In this document: piece by piece, positions 7,201-14,808 of the stretch
Layout: each line of letters starts with the position of its first letter
Position numbering within the stretch: the stretch's first letter is position 1
Notes under the pieces: generated by a model
Databases searched by the model: none
Told to the model about the DNA's origin: nothing
What the model saw: only the letters and a program-made list of their open reading frames with translations
Translations under genes and position numbers: made by a program
Assembly (NCBI GenBank): GCA_964587125.1
Contig: CAZPKC010000019.1
Span: 1 to 38,975, forward strand
Direction: 5' to 3'
Length of the DNA stretch: 38,975 bases
Origin: CAIXLI01 sp964587125
GTDB lineage: Bacteria; Pseudomonadota; Alphaproteobacteria; UBA9219

Positions 7201-7241
7201 TTGATATGGTAAAATCGCGGGGTTAAATCCTGTTGCGGCGC
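7201..7241 (+). other. Degenerate second copy of the tRNA 3' half
   Basis: TTGATATGGTA matches TTGACATGGTA of the site at 4540 at 10 of 11 bases. After a stretch of mostly purine or transition changes, GGTTAAATCC-TGTTGCG follows where the other site has GGTTCAATCCCTGTTGCG. The acceptor end is altered and there is no CCA. It cannot fold as a tRNA. It may be an older attachment scar, which would place pabA-pabBC between two tRNA-derived repeats. Confidence 0.45.
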
Positions 7242-7287
7242 AAACAAAAATTGGCGAAAACAAGCGAGTCTCGTGCTTGCTGCGCAT

Positions 7288-7305
7288 GCGAAAAGCCTTT
7301 TTCGC
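7288..7305 (+). terminator. Hairpin in the pabBC downstream gap
   Basis: GCGAAAA (7288-7294) pairs perfectly with TTTTCGC (7299-7305) over a GCCT loop. It lacks a clear T-run beyond the stem, so termination activity is uncertain. Confidence 0.3.
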
Positions 7306-7431
7306 CCGACTGTGTGACTTAACCATAAGCCTGCGCGGGCATCAAAATTACAAAATGATTTCAATGAGATAAAATTTCCTTTTTGAAGGAGTTTAAGCTG
7401 TCTTTCCCAACTCTTTCTCCCGCTTTTTGTT

Positions 7432-7467
7432 TTCATGCTTTATTAACCATGAAAAATAGGGTATACT
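7432..7467 (+). promoter_or_regulatory. CtrA-like box and -10 before the 47-codon gene
   Basis: TTCA-N7-TTAACC (7432-7448) differs at one base from the CtrA consensus TTAA-N7-TTAAC, and the 8-mer TTAACCAT sits at 7443-7450. TATACT follows at 7462-7467, leaving a leader of about 20 bases before the ATG at 7495. CtrA binding over a weak -35 is typical of activated promoters. Confidence 0.4.
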
Positions 7468-7494
7468 TTCTGCTAACAATAGCGGAGAGCATTC

Positions 7495-7638
7495 ATGGTT
7501 ATCGATTTCGTAAAATATGTTGCGATGAAGCAAGCCGAAGCGGCTGCCGAAAAGGCCGAAGCCGAGGCTGAAGTTGCGCGCCGCGAACATCTGGAAATGT
7601 TCCTGTCCGGCGTTATTGCGGAACTTCTGGCCGCCTAA
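7495..7638 (+). CDS. Small acidic/alanine-rich helical protein, 47 aa
   Basis: A short frame opens at ATG 7495 with GGAG eight bases upstream and a promoter before it. The product begins MVIDFVKYVAMKQAEAAAEK, continues with E/A/K heptad-like repeats and ends FLSGVIAELLAA. It is predicted to be one long amphipathic helix, possibly a coiled coil. No family is recognised. Its stop overlaps the convergent ptsI stop by four bases. Ribosome site, promoter and Ala/Glu-rich codon pattern support a real gene, but the function is unknown. Confidence 0.55.
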   Translation: MVIDFVKYVAMKQAEAAAEKAEAEAEVARREHLEMFLSGVIAELLAA

Positions 7639-9395
7639 GCTTTTTTCCCGCTTACAATCTTCTTTTGCAAAAGGTCCAGGATTTCGGCCTGATCCGTTTT
7701 GCTCATGATCTTTTCCGCCAGTTCGGTCGCCTGAGGCAACGAAGTCTGTACGATTTCGTTCTTCACCGCAGGGAGCCTGAGGGGCGCCATTGACAGTTCG
7801 CGCAATCCCAACCCCAACAGCAAAGTCGTCGCGCGCGCGTCGCCCGCGATTTCGCCGCACAGAGCGACAGGAATGTCGGCGCGCCAAGCAGCCGCCACCG
7901 TAAACTGGATCAGGCGCAGCACGGCCGGATGAAACGGATCGTACAAATCGGCGACGCTATCGTCGCCGCGATCGATTGCAAGCGTGTACTGCGTGAGATC
8001 GTTGCTGCCGATGGAGAAAAAGTCGCACACTTTGGCCAAAGAATCCGCCACCAAGGCCGCCGACGGAATTTCGATCATCGCGCCTAAAGGGGGCAAGCCT
8101 TGAAGCTTGATGCCGCGGCGATGCAAGCGCCGCTCGATTTGCAGGATACGCGCGCGCACCTCGACCATTTGCGCGACGGTGGAGATCATCGGTATCAAAA
8201 TCCGCACCGGCCCGTGCATGCTCGCGCGCAGGATCGCCGAAAGCTGGGCGTCGAGCAATTTCGGCTCTTTGAGCCCCAAGCGAATGGCGCGCAATCCAAG
8301 CGCGGGATTGACGCTTCCCTCGGCCGTCCCGCCCAGTGCCGAGGCCAGTTTTTCTCCGCCCACGTCCAGCGTACGCACCGTCAATGGCAGCCCGTTCAGC
8401 TTTTCGACGATAGTGCGTAAATTTTGATACTGCTCTTCCTCGTCGGGCAACGTGGATCGGTTCATAAACAGGAACTCGGTGCGTAAAAGGCCGACGCCCG
8501 CAGCTCCCGAAGCGCTCACCGCATCGAGATCGCGGGGCAATTCCATATTGGCCTGCAAAGATATCAATTTGCCGTCGAGCGTCCGCGCGGGGACGTTGCG
8601 CAGGGCTTTCAGGCGTTTGTCTTCCTGCTTCTTTTGCTCCATTTCCTGACGGTAATGCTGCACCGTCTCGGCATCGGGATGCACGACGATTTCGCCTTTG
8701 TATCCGTCAATAATGATCGTGTCGCCCGTCTTGATCCCGTGGGTGAGAGCGCCGACGCCGGAAATGGCCGGAAGTCCCAAAGCGCGGGCTATAATCGCCG
8801 CATGTCCTTCGGCCCCGCCCAGAACGGTGGCAAAACCGATGACGCGGCCGGGATCCATGAGCGCGGCGTCGGCGGGCGTGATCTCTTCGGCCAAAACGAC
8901 GCATCCTTCGGGCGCTTCGGCGAACGGATTATAATTCTGCTGCAACAGGCTTCTGAGCAACCGCGTCCCGACTTCGCCGACGTCGTCGGCGCGCGAGGCA
9001 AGATACGGATCGTTCATTGCGGCAAAATCGGCCTTAAGCGCGTTGATTTGCCGTTGAATGGCGGCTTCGGCATTAACGTGCTGTTTGCCGATAATTTCTT
9101 CGACGCCGCGCACAAGCCGCGATCCCGACAACATGCCTTTATAGGCATCGAGCAAAAGCGTCATATCTTCCGCCCCTACGGGCAGGGTCTCCGCCTTTTG
9201 CCGCAATTGGGCTAAATGCTTTTGCACCTTGACGATCGCGTCGCGCAATCGCCCGACTTCCTTTTCGACCTGCGCGGGGGATATCTCGTATTCCGATACC
9301 GGAACGCCGCATTGCTCGATAATAAACGCGGGTCCGATGGCGATGCCCGGCGCGACGCCTAAGCCTGCAATCTTGCGTGGGGTGTCATTCTTCAT
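7635..9395 (-). CDS. ptsI: PTS enzyme I (phosphoenolpyruvate-protein phosphotransferase)
   Basis: Enzyme I takes phosphate from PEP and passes it to HPr. The 586 residues are full length: an N-terminal HPr-binding helical domain, the swivelling domain with the phospho-His in GGAEGHAAIIARALGLPAIS (His near residue 198), and a C-terminal PEP-binding barrel with LLRTEFLFMNR, SIGSNDLTQYTLAIDR and the catalytic-Cys motif VALCGEIAGD. It is the last gene of the manX-HPr-ptsI set and overlaps the HPr gene by 11 bases. No sugar-specific EIIB/EIIC genes occur here, so the system is probably regulatory rather than a transporter. Confidence 0.95.
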   Translation of the reverse strand: MKNDTPRKIAGLGVAPGIAIGPAFIIEQCGVPVSEYEISPAQVEKEVGRLRDAIVKVQKHLAQLRQKAETLPVGAEDMTLLLDAYKGMLSGSRLVRGVEEIIGKQHVNAEAAIQRQINALKADFAAMNDPYLASRADDVGEVGTRLLRSLLQQNYNPFAEAPEGCVVLAEEITPADAALMDPGRVIGFATVLGGAEGHAAIIARALGLPAISGVGALTHGIKTGDTIIIDGYKGEIVVHPDAETVQHYRQEMEQKKQEDKRLKALRNVPARTLDGKLISLQANMELPRDLDAVSASGAAGVGLLRTEFLFMNRSTLPDEEEQYQNLRTIVEKLNGLPLTVRTLDVGGEKLASALGGTAEGSVNPALGLRAIRLGLKEPKLLDAQLSAILRASMHGPVRILIPMISTVAQMVEVRARILQIERRLHRRGIKLQGLPPLGAMIEIPSAALVADSLAKVCDFFSIGSNDLTQYTLAIDRGDDSVADLYDPFHPAVLRLIQFTVAAAWRADIPVALCGEIAGDARATTLLLGLGLRELSMAPLRLPAVKNEIVQTSLPQATELAEKIMSKTDQAEILDLLQKKIVSGKKA

Positions 9396-9666
9396 CGAAT
9401 TTCCGTTTCACGAAATCGGCTAAAGTTTGCAGGGCCGTCGCCGCATCGACGCCGCGCCCGCAAAGGCGGATGGTCGAGCCTTCCGTCGCCGCCAGCATCA
9501 TCAATCCCATGATCGACCTCCCGGACACGCGCATATCGTCTTTGACGACTTCGATGTCGGAAGAAAAAGTCTCGACAAGCTTGACGAATTTCGCCGCCGC
9601 GCGCGCATGAAGGCCTCGTTTATTGGCAATCGTCGCCAGAACGCACAATTCTTCCTCTTCGCTCAT
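9385..9666 (-). CDS. ptsH: Phosphocarrier protein HPr
   Basis: This 93-residue HPr relays phosphate from enzyme I to the EIIA domain. The active-site His lies in NKRGLHARAAAKFVKL (His near residue 20). The regulatory serine region is GRSIMGLMML, where the Ser is the usual target of HPr kinase/phosphorylase, although no hprK gene is in this window. It is coupled on both sides: ATGA overlap with the EIIA gene and an 11-base overlap with ptsI. Length is slightly above the usual 85-90. Confidence 0.94.
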   Translation of the reverse strand: MSEEEELCVLATIANKRGLHARAAAKFVKLVETFSSDIEVVKDDMRVSGRSIMGLMMLAATEGSTIRLCGRGVDAATALQTLADFVKRKFDEE

Positions 9667-10073
9667 ACCATCTGCCCTGGCGCAAGATTCTCGGAAACAA
9701 GCTGAATGTATTTGCGTCCCGCGCTTTCGGCCTCGCGCGCGGCGTCGAGAAGCGGCATCGAGGAGCGAACCGAAGCCAACTTAATGAGCATCGGCAAATT
9801 GACGCCCGCCAGAACGACGGCATGGCCCAAAGGCATCGATGCGATCGCCAGATTGCTGGGCGTTCCCCCGAACATATCGACCAGCAAAATCACCCCGTCG
9901 CCCTTATTGACGGCTTTGATCGCCGAGAAAATCTGGTCGCGGCACGAGCTCATATCGTCGTGCGGGCCGATCGTGATCGCCTGAACCTGTTCCTGCGGGC
10001 CGACAATCGAATCGACCGCCCGAAGAAGCTCGGTTCCGATATTTTCGTGAGTGACGAGAATGATGCCGATCAT
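9663..10073 (-). CDS. manX: PTS EIIA component, mannose family (ManX-like)
   Basis: The product is a 136-residue EIIA domain of the mannose/fructose family. The phosphorylated His is in IILVTHENIG (residue 9), and GDGVILLVDMFGGTPSNLA is the family signature. I start it at ATG 10073 (MIGIILVTHENIG) because of a GGAAGGAAAG ribosome site; the longer open frame to 10229 runs into the alcohol dehydrogenase gene and lacks EIIA similarity. In many alphaproteobacteria this EIIA, HPr and EI form a phosphorelay that senses carbon/nitrogen status and signals to HPr kinase and two-component systems. Here hprK is replaced upstream by an alcohol dehydrogenase 20 bases away. Confidence 0.92.
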   Translation of the reverse strand: MIGIILVTHENIGTELLRAVDSIVGPQEQVQAITIGPHDDMSSCRDQIFSAIKAVNKGDGVILLVDMFGGTPSNLAIASMPLGHAVVLAGVNLPMLIKLASVRSSMPLLDAAREAESAGRKYIQLVSENLAPGQMV

Positions 10074-10093
10074 AAACTTTCCTTCCCTAAAAT

Positions 10094-11146
10094 TTACCCT
10101 GCCTTCAATGTTTTCATGTCGATAACAAAGCGATACCGCACATCGCTTTTCAAAACACGTTCGTAAGCTTCGTTGACGTATGTGACGGAGATCAGTTCGA
10201 TATCGCTGACGATGTTCTTTTTGCCGCAAAAATCAAGCATTTCCTGTGTTTCCTCGATGCCGCCGATCATCGATCCGGACAAGCTTCGCCGCCCGTTAAT
10301 CAGCGAAAACGCGCCGATCGGAACCTGCTTTTCCGGAACGCCAAGCAAAACCATCGATCCGTCAACGGCCAGCAATTGAAGATACGCGTTCCAATCGATA
10401 TCCATCGATACGGTGTTGATAATGAGGTCGAAAAAGCCTCGCAGCTTCTCGAACGTTTGAGGATCGGACGTTGCGTAGAAACGATCCGCGCCTAAACGCT
10501 TGCCATCGGCTTCCTTTTTCGACGAGTGGCTGAGAATCGTGACTTCCGCGCCCATCGCCTTTGCGATCTTGACACCCATATGGCCCAAGCCGCCCAAGCC
10601 TATAATCGCGACTTTCTTGCCGCGTCCCGCCTTCCAGTGCTTGAGCGGCGAATAAAGCGTAATGCCCGCGCATAGCAAGGGCGCCGTAGCGTCCAAAGGC
10701 AAGTTTTTCGGGATTCTCAAGGCATAATTTTCATCGACGGTCATGACATTGGAATAACCGCCCATCGTCGGCGTTTTTTTGTCGCGCTCGAGGCTATTGT
10801 AGGTGAAAGACGGCCCATCGCAACAAAACTGCTCCAATCCCTTTTTGCAGCACGCGCACACACGGCAGGAATCGACCATGCAGCCGACGCCAACCTTATC
10901 GCCGACCTTGAATTTCTTAACTTTTGCGCCTTTGCCTGAAACAACGCCGACGACTTCATGCCCGGGAACCATCGGGAACATCGCCCCGCCCCATTCGTCG
11001 CGAACTTGGTGGATATCGGAATGGCAAATGCCACAGTATTTGATGTCGATGACGATATCGTAATCTCGCGGTTCGCGGCGTTGGAACTTGTGAAAAGCCA
11101 GCGGCGCCTTGGCTGCGGGCGCAGCATAACCGAGGGCTTCAAGCAT
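10094..11146 (-). CDS. Zinc-dependent NAD(P) alcohol dehydrogenase (YahK/cinnamyl type)
   Basis: This 350-residue medium-chain dehydrogenase oxidises alcohols or reduces aldehydes. It has the catalytic-zinc ligands in YCGICHSDIH (Cys) and PGHEVVGVV (His-Glu), four structural-zinc cysteines in CMVDSCRVCACCKKGLEQFC, and a Rossmann motif GLGGLGHMGVKIAKAMGAEV. Overall order matches the cinnamyl-alcohol-dehydrogenase/YahK group, usually NADPH-linked and active on broad aldehydes. ATG 11146 is chosen because of AAAGGA upstream; a frame extending to 11290 overlaps the cobT start. It is on the same strand as, and 20 bases before, the EIIA gene, so it may lead the PTS operon. Confidence 0.92.
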   Translation of the reverse strand: MLEALGYAAPAAKAPLAFHKFQRREPRDYDIVIDIKYCGICHSDIHQVRDEWGGAMFPMVPGHEVVGVVSGKGAKVKKFKVGDKVGVGCMVDSCRVCACCKKGLEQFCCDGPSFTYNSLERDKKTPTMGGYSNVMTVDENYALRIPKNLPLDATAPLLCAGITLYSPLKHWKAGRGKKVAIIGLGGLGHMGVKIAKAMGAEVTILSHSSKKEADGKRLGADRFYATSDPQTFEKLRGFFDLIINTVSMDIDWNAYLQLLAVDGSMVLLGVPEKQVPIGAFSLINGRRSLSGSMIGGIEETQEMLDFCGKKNIVSDIELISVTYVNEAYERVLKSDVRYRFVIDMKTLKAG

Positions 11147-11196
11147 ACGTCGTCCTTTCTCAAATATCCGTTGGAAGGCGCAGAATCGTAGACCTA

Positions 11197-11225
11197 TTGA
11201 AAGCGGAGTCAAGCTATCCCATAGT
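11197..11225 (+). promoter_or_regulatory. cobT promoter with almost no leader
   Basis: TTGAAA (11197-11202), a 17-base spacer and CATAGT (11220-11225) form a good sigma-70-type promoter. Six bases after the -10 is the second of two tandem ATGs (11232), so the mRNA is predicted to begin on or next to the start codon. No Shine-Dalgarno is present. Confidence 0.5.
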
Positions 11226-11228
11226 GGT

Positions 11229-13034
11229 ATGATGATTGCTTTGTCTACCGACGATTTCAAACGCGCAACCGCTATAGCTATCAAGGCCATAGGGCGCAGA
11301 GCCGTGCTTGAAATCGGCTTTACGAACGCTCCCGCGCAAGTTAACGATCAGCGCCTCACCCTGCCGGAACCCCCGCCGAAAATGTCGGAAGGAGACCGCG
11401 CTTTCGAGCGCGGGGTCGCCGATGCCGCAGCGTTGCGTTTGCGCTACCACAACGCGCGGACGCATCAGGCCAAAGCTCCGTCAAAGGGAAAAAATTGGGA
11501 CGAGGCGCGCGACGCTTTCGATGTTTTAGAACAGGCGCGATGCGAAGCTTTGGGCGCGCGCGATCTCAAAGGAGTTGCATCCAATCTTTTGGCGATGATG
11601 GAAGAAGAGAGCAGCCGCAAAATAAGCGCCTTTGCCGATTTGCAGCAAAAACCGGCTTTAGCTCAAGCGTTGCATCTTTTGGCTTGGGAAAAATTCACGC
11701 ATCTGGCTTTACCTCATGACGCCGCGCAAGTCGTTTCTTTCTGGCGTTCGTTTATCGAGGAACGCGGGGCCAAGCATTGGCCGAAATTGGCCGCGTCGCT
11801 GGGCGATCAAAAAGCCTTTGCGACCGAGGCCTTACGCCTCATCGCCAACCTCGATAAAGATATCGGGGACGACGACAAACGCAATGAAAACGCAAAAAAC
11901 AAAGCCGATTACGAATCGGACAAAGGCGACGAAGAACGCCAAGAGGAACGCCAAAAAGAAACCCGAAGCGTCGCGGATCAAAACGACGGCGACCGGGACG
12001 ATAAAATCGCGGAAGACGACGCATCGGATAGCAAAAAAACAGGCGGCGACGGCAGTTCCCCCGCCGAAGACGTTGGCGCGCGCACGGAAGAAGACCTTGG
12101 CGCGCGCGTGACGACCTACCGCGCCTTTACGACGCAATTCGACGAAACGGTCGAGGCTTCGGATTTATGCCACGCCGACGAATTGTCGCGCCTGCGCCTG
12201 CTGCTCGACCGGCAAGTCAGTTCGATGCAATCGCTCGTGACGCGATTGGCCAACCGATTGCAACGCAGGCTTATGGCTCAACAAATGCGGCATTGGGAGT
12301 TCGATCTCGAAGAAGGCTTGCTCGACGCGGCGCGGCTGGCGCGCGTGGTTGTCTCGCCTTCGCATCCCCTGTCTTACAAGCGCGAGAAGCAAGCCGATTT
12401 CCGCGATACGCTCGTGACGCTGCTTTTGGACAATTCCGGCTCGATGCGCGGAAGGCCGATCACGCTCGCCGCGATGAGCGCCGACATCCTTGCGCGGACT
12501 TTGGAGAGATGCGGCGTGAAGATCGAAATTCTCGGCTTCACGACGCGCGCGTGGAAAGGCGGGCAATCGCGCGAAGCATGGGTTAAAGCCGGTAAACCGC
12601 CCCTGCCCGGACGCCTCAACGATCTGCGCCACATTATTTATAAAAGCGCCGATCAACCGTGGCGGCATGCGAAGAAAAATCTCGGTCTGATGCTGCGCGA
12701 AGGATTGCTGAAGGAAAATATCGACGGCGAGGCGCTTTTATGGGCCGCCGCGCGGTTGCTCTCAAGGCCGGAGCAGCGCAAAATCCTTATGGTTCTTTCC
12801 GACGGCGCGCCTGTGGACGATTCCACGCTTTCGGTCAATCCGGGCAATTATCTGGAGCAGCATTTGCGCGCCGTCATAAGCTGGATCGAGGAGCATACGG
12901 ACATCGAACTTGCCGCCATCGGCATCGGGCACGATGTCACGCGCATGTATCGCCGCGCCGTGACGATCACCGATACCGAACAACTCGCGCCCGTGATGAC
13001 GGAACAATTGGCGGATTTGTTCGAGAAGGATTGA
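11229..13034 (+). CDS. cobT: Cobaltochelatase subunit CobT
   Basis: CobT is the VWA partner of the AAA+ CobS in the aerobic three-part cobaltochelatase that inserts cobalt into hydrogenobyrinate diamide for B12. The 601 residues show an N-terminal helical domain, a highly charged Asp/Glu/Lys linker near residues 215-290 that is typical of CobT, and a C-terminal VWA domain with MIDAS LLLDNSGSMRGRPIT near residue 398 and VLSDGAPVDDSTL. CobS, normally just upstream, is not in this window; upstream lies a divergent alcohol dehydrogenase. Two tandem ATGs are possible (11229, 11232); promoter geometry favours the second and a leaderless message. Confidence 0.93.
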   Translation: MMIALSTDDFKRATAIAIKAIGRRAVLEIGFTNAPAQVNDQRLTLPEPPPKMSEGDRAFERGVADAAALRLRYHNARTHQAKAPSKGKNWDEARDAFDVLEQARCEALGARDLKGVASNLLAMMEEESSRKISAFADLQQKPALAQALHLLAWEKFTHLALPHDAAQVVSFWRSFIEERGAKHWPKLAASLGDQKAFATEALRLIANLDKDIGDDDKRNENAKNKADYESDKGDEERQEERQKETRSVADQNDGDRDDKIAEDDASDSKKTGGDGSSPAEDVGARTEEDLGARVTTYRAFTTQFDETVEASDLCHADELSRLRLLLDRQVSSMQSLVTRLANRLQRRLMAQQMRHWEFDLEEGLLDAARLARVVVSPSHPLSYKREKQADFRDTLVTLLLDNSGSMRGRPITLAAMSADILARTLERCGVKIEILGFTTRAWKGGQSREAWVKAGKPPLPGRLNDLRHIIYKSADQPWRHAKKNLGLMLREGLLKENIDGEALLWAAARLLSRPEQRKILMVLSDGAPVDDSTLSVNPGNYLEQHLRAVISWIEEHTDIELAAIGIGHDVTRMYRRAVTITDTEQLAPVMTEQLADLFEKD

Positions 13035-13073
13035 GGCGTGTACAAATCGGCTCCCGAATGTTAAGTAAAATCG

Positions 13074-14126
13074 ATGTCTCTTCTTCCCCGCACATGGACT
13101 CCTCTCAACCGCCGTCGCTGGGCCAATTTCAGGGCCAATAAGCGCGGGTTTTGGTCTTTATGGATATTTCTGGCGCTTTTCGGGTTGGCCTTGTGCGCGG
13201 AATTTATTTCCAACGACAATCCTCTTTTGATCAAATTCGACGGGCATTATTACGCGCCGGTTTTTATCTCCTACCCCGAAACAAAATTCGGCGGACAATT
13301 TGAAACCGAGGCGCGTTACCGCGACCCTTACGTGAAAAAACTGATCGAAGCGAAAGGCTGGATGATCTGGCCGCTCATTCCCTATTCCTACGGCACGATC
13401 AATTACGATCTCGAACAACCCGCGCCGTCGCCTCCCTCAAAGCAGAACTGGCTCGGTACGGACGATCAGGGGCGCGACGTTTTGGCGCGCATTATTTACG
13501 GTTTTCGCATTTCGGTCTTGTTCGGATTGACGCTGACGGTTTTGTCTTCCGTCATCGGCATCGCGGCGGGCGCGGTTCAGGGCTATTTCGGCGGCAAGAC
13601 GGATTTGCTGATGCAACGCTTCATCGAAATCTGGGGCGGGATGCCTGTTTTGTATTTGCTGATTATCATGGCGAGCCTTGTGCAACCGAATTTCTGGTGG
13701 CTTCTGATTTTGATGCTTTTGTTCTCGTGGATGTCGTTGATTTACGTCGTGCGCGCCGAATTCCTGCGCGCGCGCAATTTCGATTATGTCCGCGCGGCAA
13801 AAGCGCTTGGCGCGAGCGATATCCGCATCATGTTCAAACATATTCTGCCGAACGCAATGGTTGCGACGCTGACTTTCTTGCCGTTCGTGCTCAACCATTC
13901 GATCACGACATTGACGGCTTTGGATTTTCTCGGCTTCGGCTTGCCGCCCGGATCGCCCTCGCTCGGAGAACTTCTCAATCAGGGAAAAAATAATTTGCAG
14001 GCGCCGTGGCTCGGCATCAGCGCGTTTTGCGTTCTGGCGTTGATGCTGACGCTTTTGATTTTCACGGGCGAGGCCGTGCGCGACGCGTTCGATCCCCGGA
14101 AAGTTCAGGAAGGCGGCAAAGGATAG
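13074..14126 (+). CDS. yejE: Peptide ABC transporter permease YejE
   Basis: This is a 350-residue inner-membrane permease of the dipeptide/microcin C importer family. It has an N-terminal helix (WSLWIFLALFGLALCAEF), the long extra-cytoplasmic segment with FDGHYYAPVF and PLIPYSYGTINYD that marks YejE, WLGTDDQGRDVLARIIYGFR, five further helices, and the ABC-contact EAA-like loop AAKALGASDIRIMFKHILPN. It normally sits in yejABEF. Here yejA (binding protein) and yejB (second permease) are absent and the gene follows cobT by 39 bases, so the set is split. No clear ribosome site precedes the ATG. Confidence 0.93.
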   Translation: MSLLPRTWTPLNRRRWANFRANKRGFWSLWIFLALFGLALCAEFISNDNPLLIKFDGHYYAPVFISYPETKFGGQFETEARYRDPYVKKLIEAKGWMIWPLIPYSYGTINYDLEQPAPSPPSKQNWLGTDDQGRDVLARIIYGFRISVLFGLTLTVLSSVIGIAAGAVQGYFGGKTDLLMQRFIEIWGGMPVLYLLIIMASLVQPNFWWLLILMLLFSWMSLIYVVRAEFLRARNFDYVRAAKALGASDIRIMFKHILPNAMVATLTFLPFVLNHSITTLTALDFLGFGLPPGSPSLGELLNQGKNNLQAPWLGISAFCVLALMLTLLIFTGEAVRDAFDPRKVQEGGKG

Positions 14127-14130
14127 TCCT

Positions 14131-14802
14131 ATGAAATTTGAACTTGAAGAATGTCATCGCGGCGTGACGAATGAAGAACTTCTTGCTGATTTACGGCAAG
14201 TGGCTTCGGAACTGAATAAAACTACGATTAGTATTGCCGAGTATAATGAGCATGGCAAATATCACTTCTCTACATATTATGAAAAATTTGGCAATTGGCC
14301 CAGTGCTTTAGAAAAGGCAGGATTGGAGAAAACAGGAAAAGGCATGAATGTGCCTGAAGAAGAACTATTCAAAAATCTAGAAGAAATTTGGATAAAGCTT
14401 GGCAGACAACCTCGACCGTTGGAGGTTCAAAAACCGCTTTCAAAATACCACGCGTGTACCTACGCTAGACATTTTGGAACTTGGCGAAAAGCCCTTGAAG
14501 CATTTGTTGCCTATATAAATAAGGAAGAAGCTGCGTCATCCGAAGAAGCAATCAAACCCATTAAACCGGGGACAGCAACCAGACACAAAACTAAGCGTAA
14601 CATAAACGAAAGATTGCGGTTTGTTGTTCTGCGGCGAGACAATTTCAAATGTAAGAATTGTGGACGATCACCTGCTACAGACCCAAGCATTATTTTGCAT
14701 GTTGATCATATTAAAGCTTGGGCAAATGGTGGTGAAACCGTTTTAGAAAATCTTCAAACGCTTTGTTCTGTTTGCAACATCGGAAAAAGTGATTTGGAAT
14801 AA
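14131..14802 (+). CDS. HNH endonuclease with homing-endonuclease-associated repeats
   Basis: The product has 223 residues. Two copies of a helical DNA-binding repeat come first: one ends YYEKFGNWPSALEKAGL, the next YARHFGTWRKALEAF, as in homing-endonuclease-associated repeats. A basic linker follows, then a C-terminal HNH nuclease with zinc pairs CKNCG and CSVCN and the catalytic segment HVDHIKAWANGG. The gene is clearly AT-richer than its neighbours. It lies 4 bases after yejE and 6 before yejF, so it has entered a tight operon without breaking either gene; AAAGGA in the end of yejE is its ribosome site. It is probably a free-standing selfish nuclease gene. Confidence 0.85.
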   Translation: MKFELEECHRGVTNEELLADLRQVASELNKTTISIAEYNEHGKYHFSTYYEKFGNWPSALEKAGLEKTGKGMNVPEEELFKNLEEIWIKLGRQPRPLEVQKPLSKYHACTYARHFGTWRKALEAFVAYINKEEAASSEEAIKPIKPGTATRHKTKRNINERLRFVVLRRDNFKCKNCGRSPATDPSIILHVDHIKAWANGGETVLENLQTLCSVCNIGKSDLE

Positions 14803-14808
14803 AACAAC

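Larger units (their letters stand above)
7150..7494 (+). other. Non-coding stretch after pabBC
   Basis: This 345-base gap holds a weak CCTG/CAGG hairpin just after the pabBC stop (7151-7166), a degenerate tRNA-half copy, a perfect GCGAAAA/TTTTCGC stem (7288-7305), and near the end a CtrA-like box and a TATACT -10 before the small gene at 7495. The open frames crossing it lack family features. Confidence 0.5.

Noticed and set aside
10074..10229. Longer EIIA (ManX) start
   Set aside because: The extra residues overlap the alcohol dehydrogenase gene and precede the universal MIGIILVTH start, which has a ribosome site.
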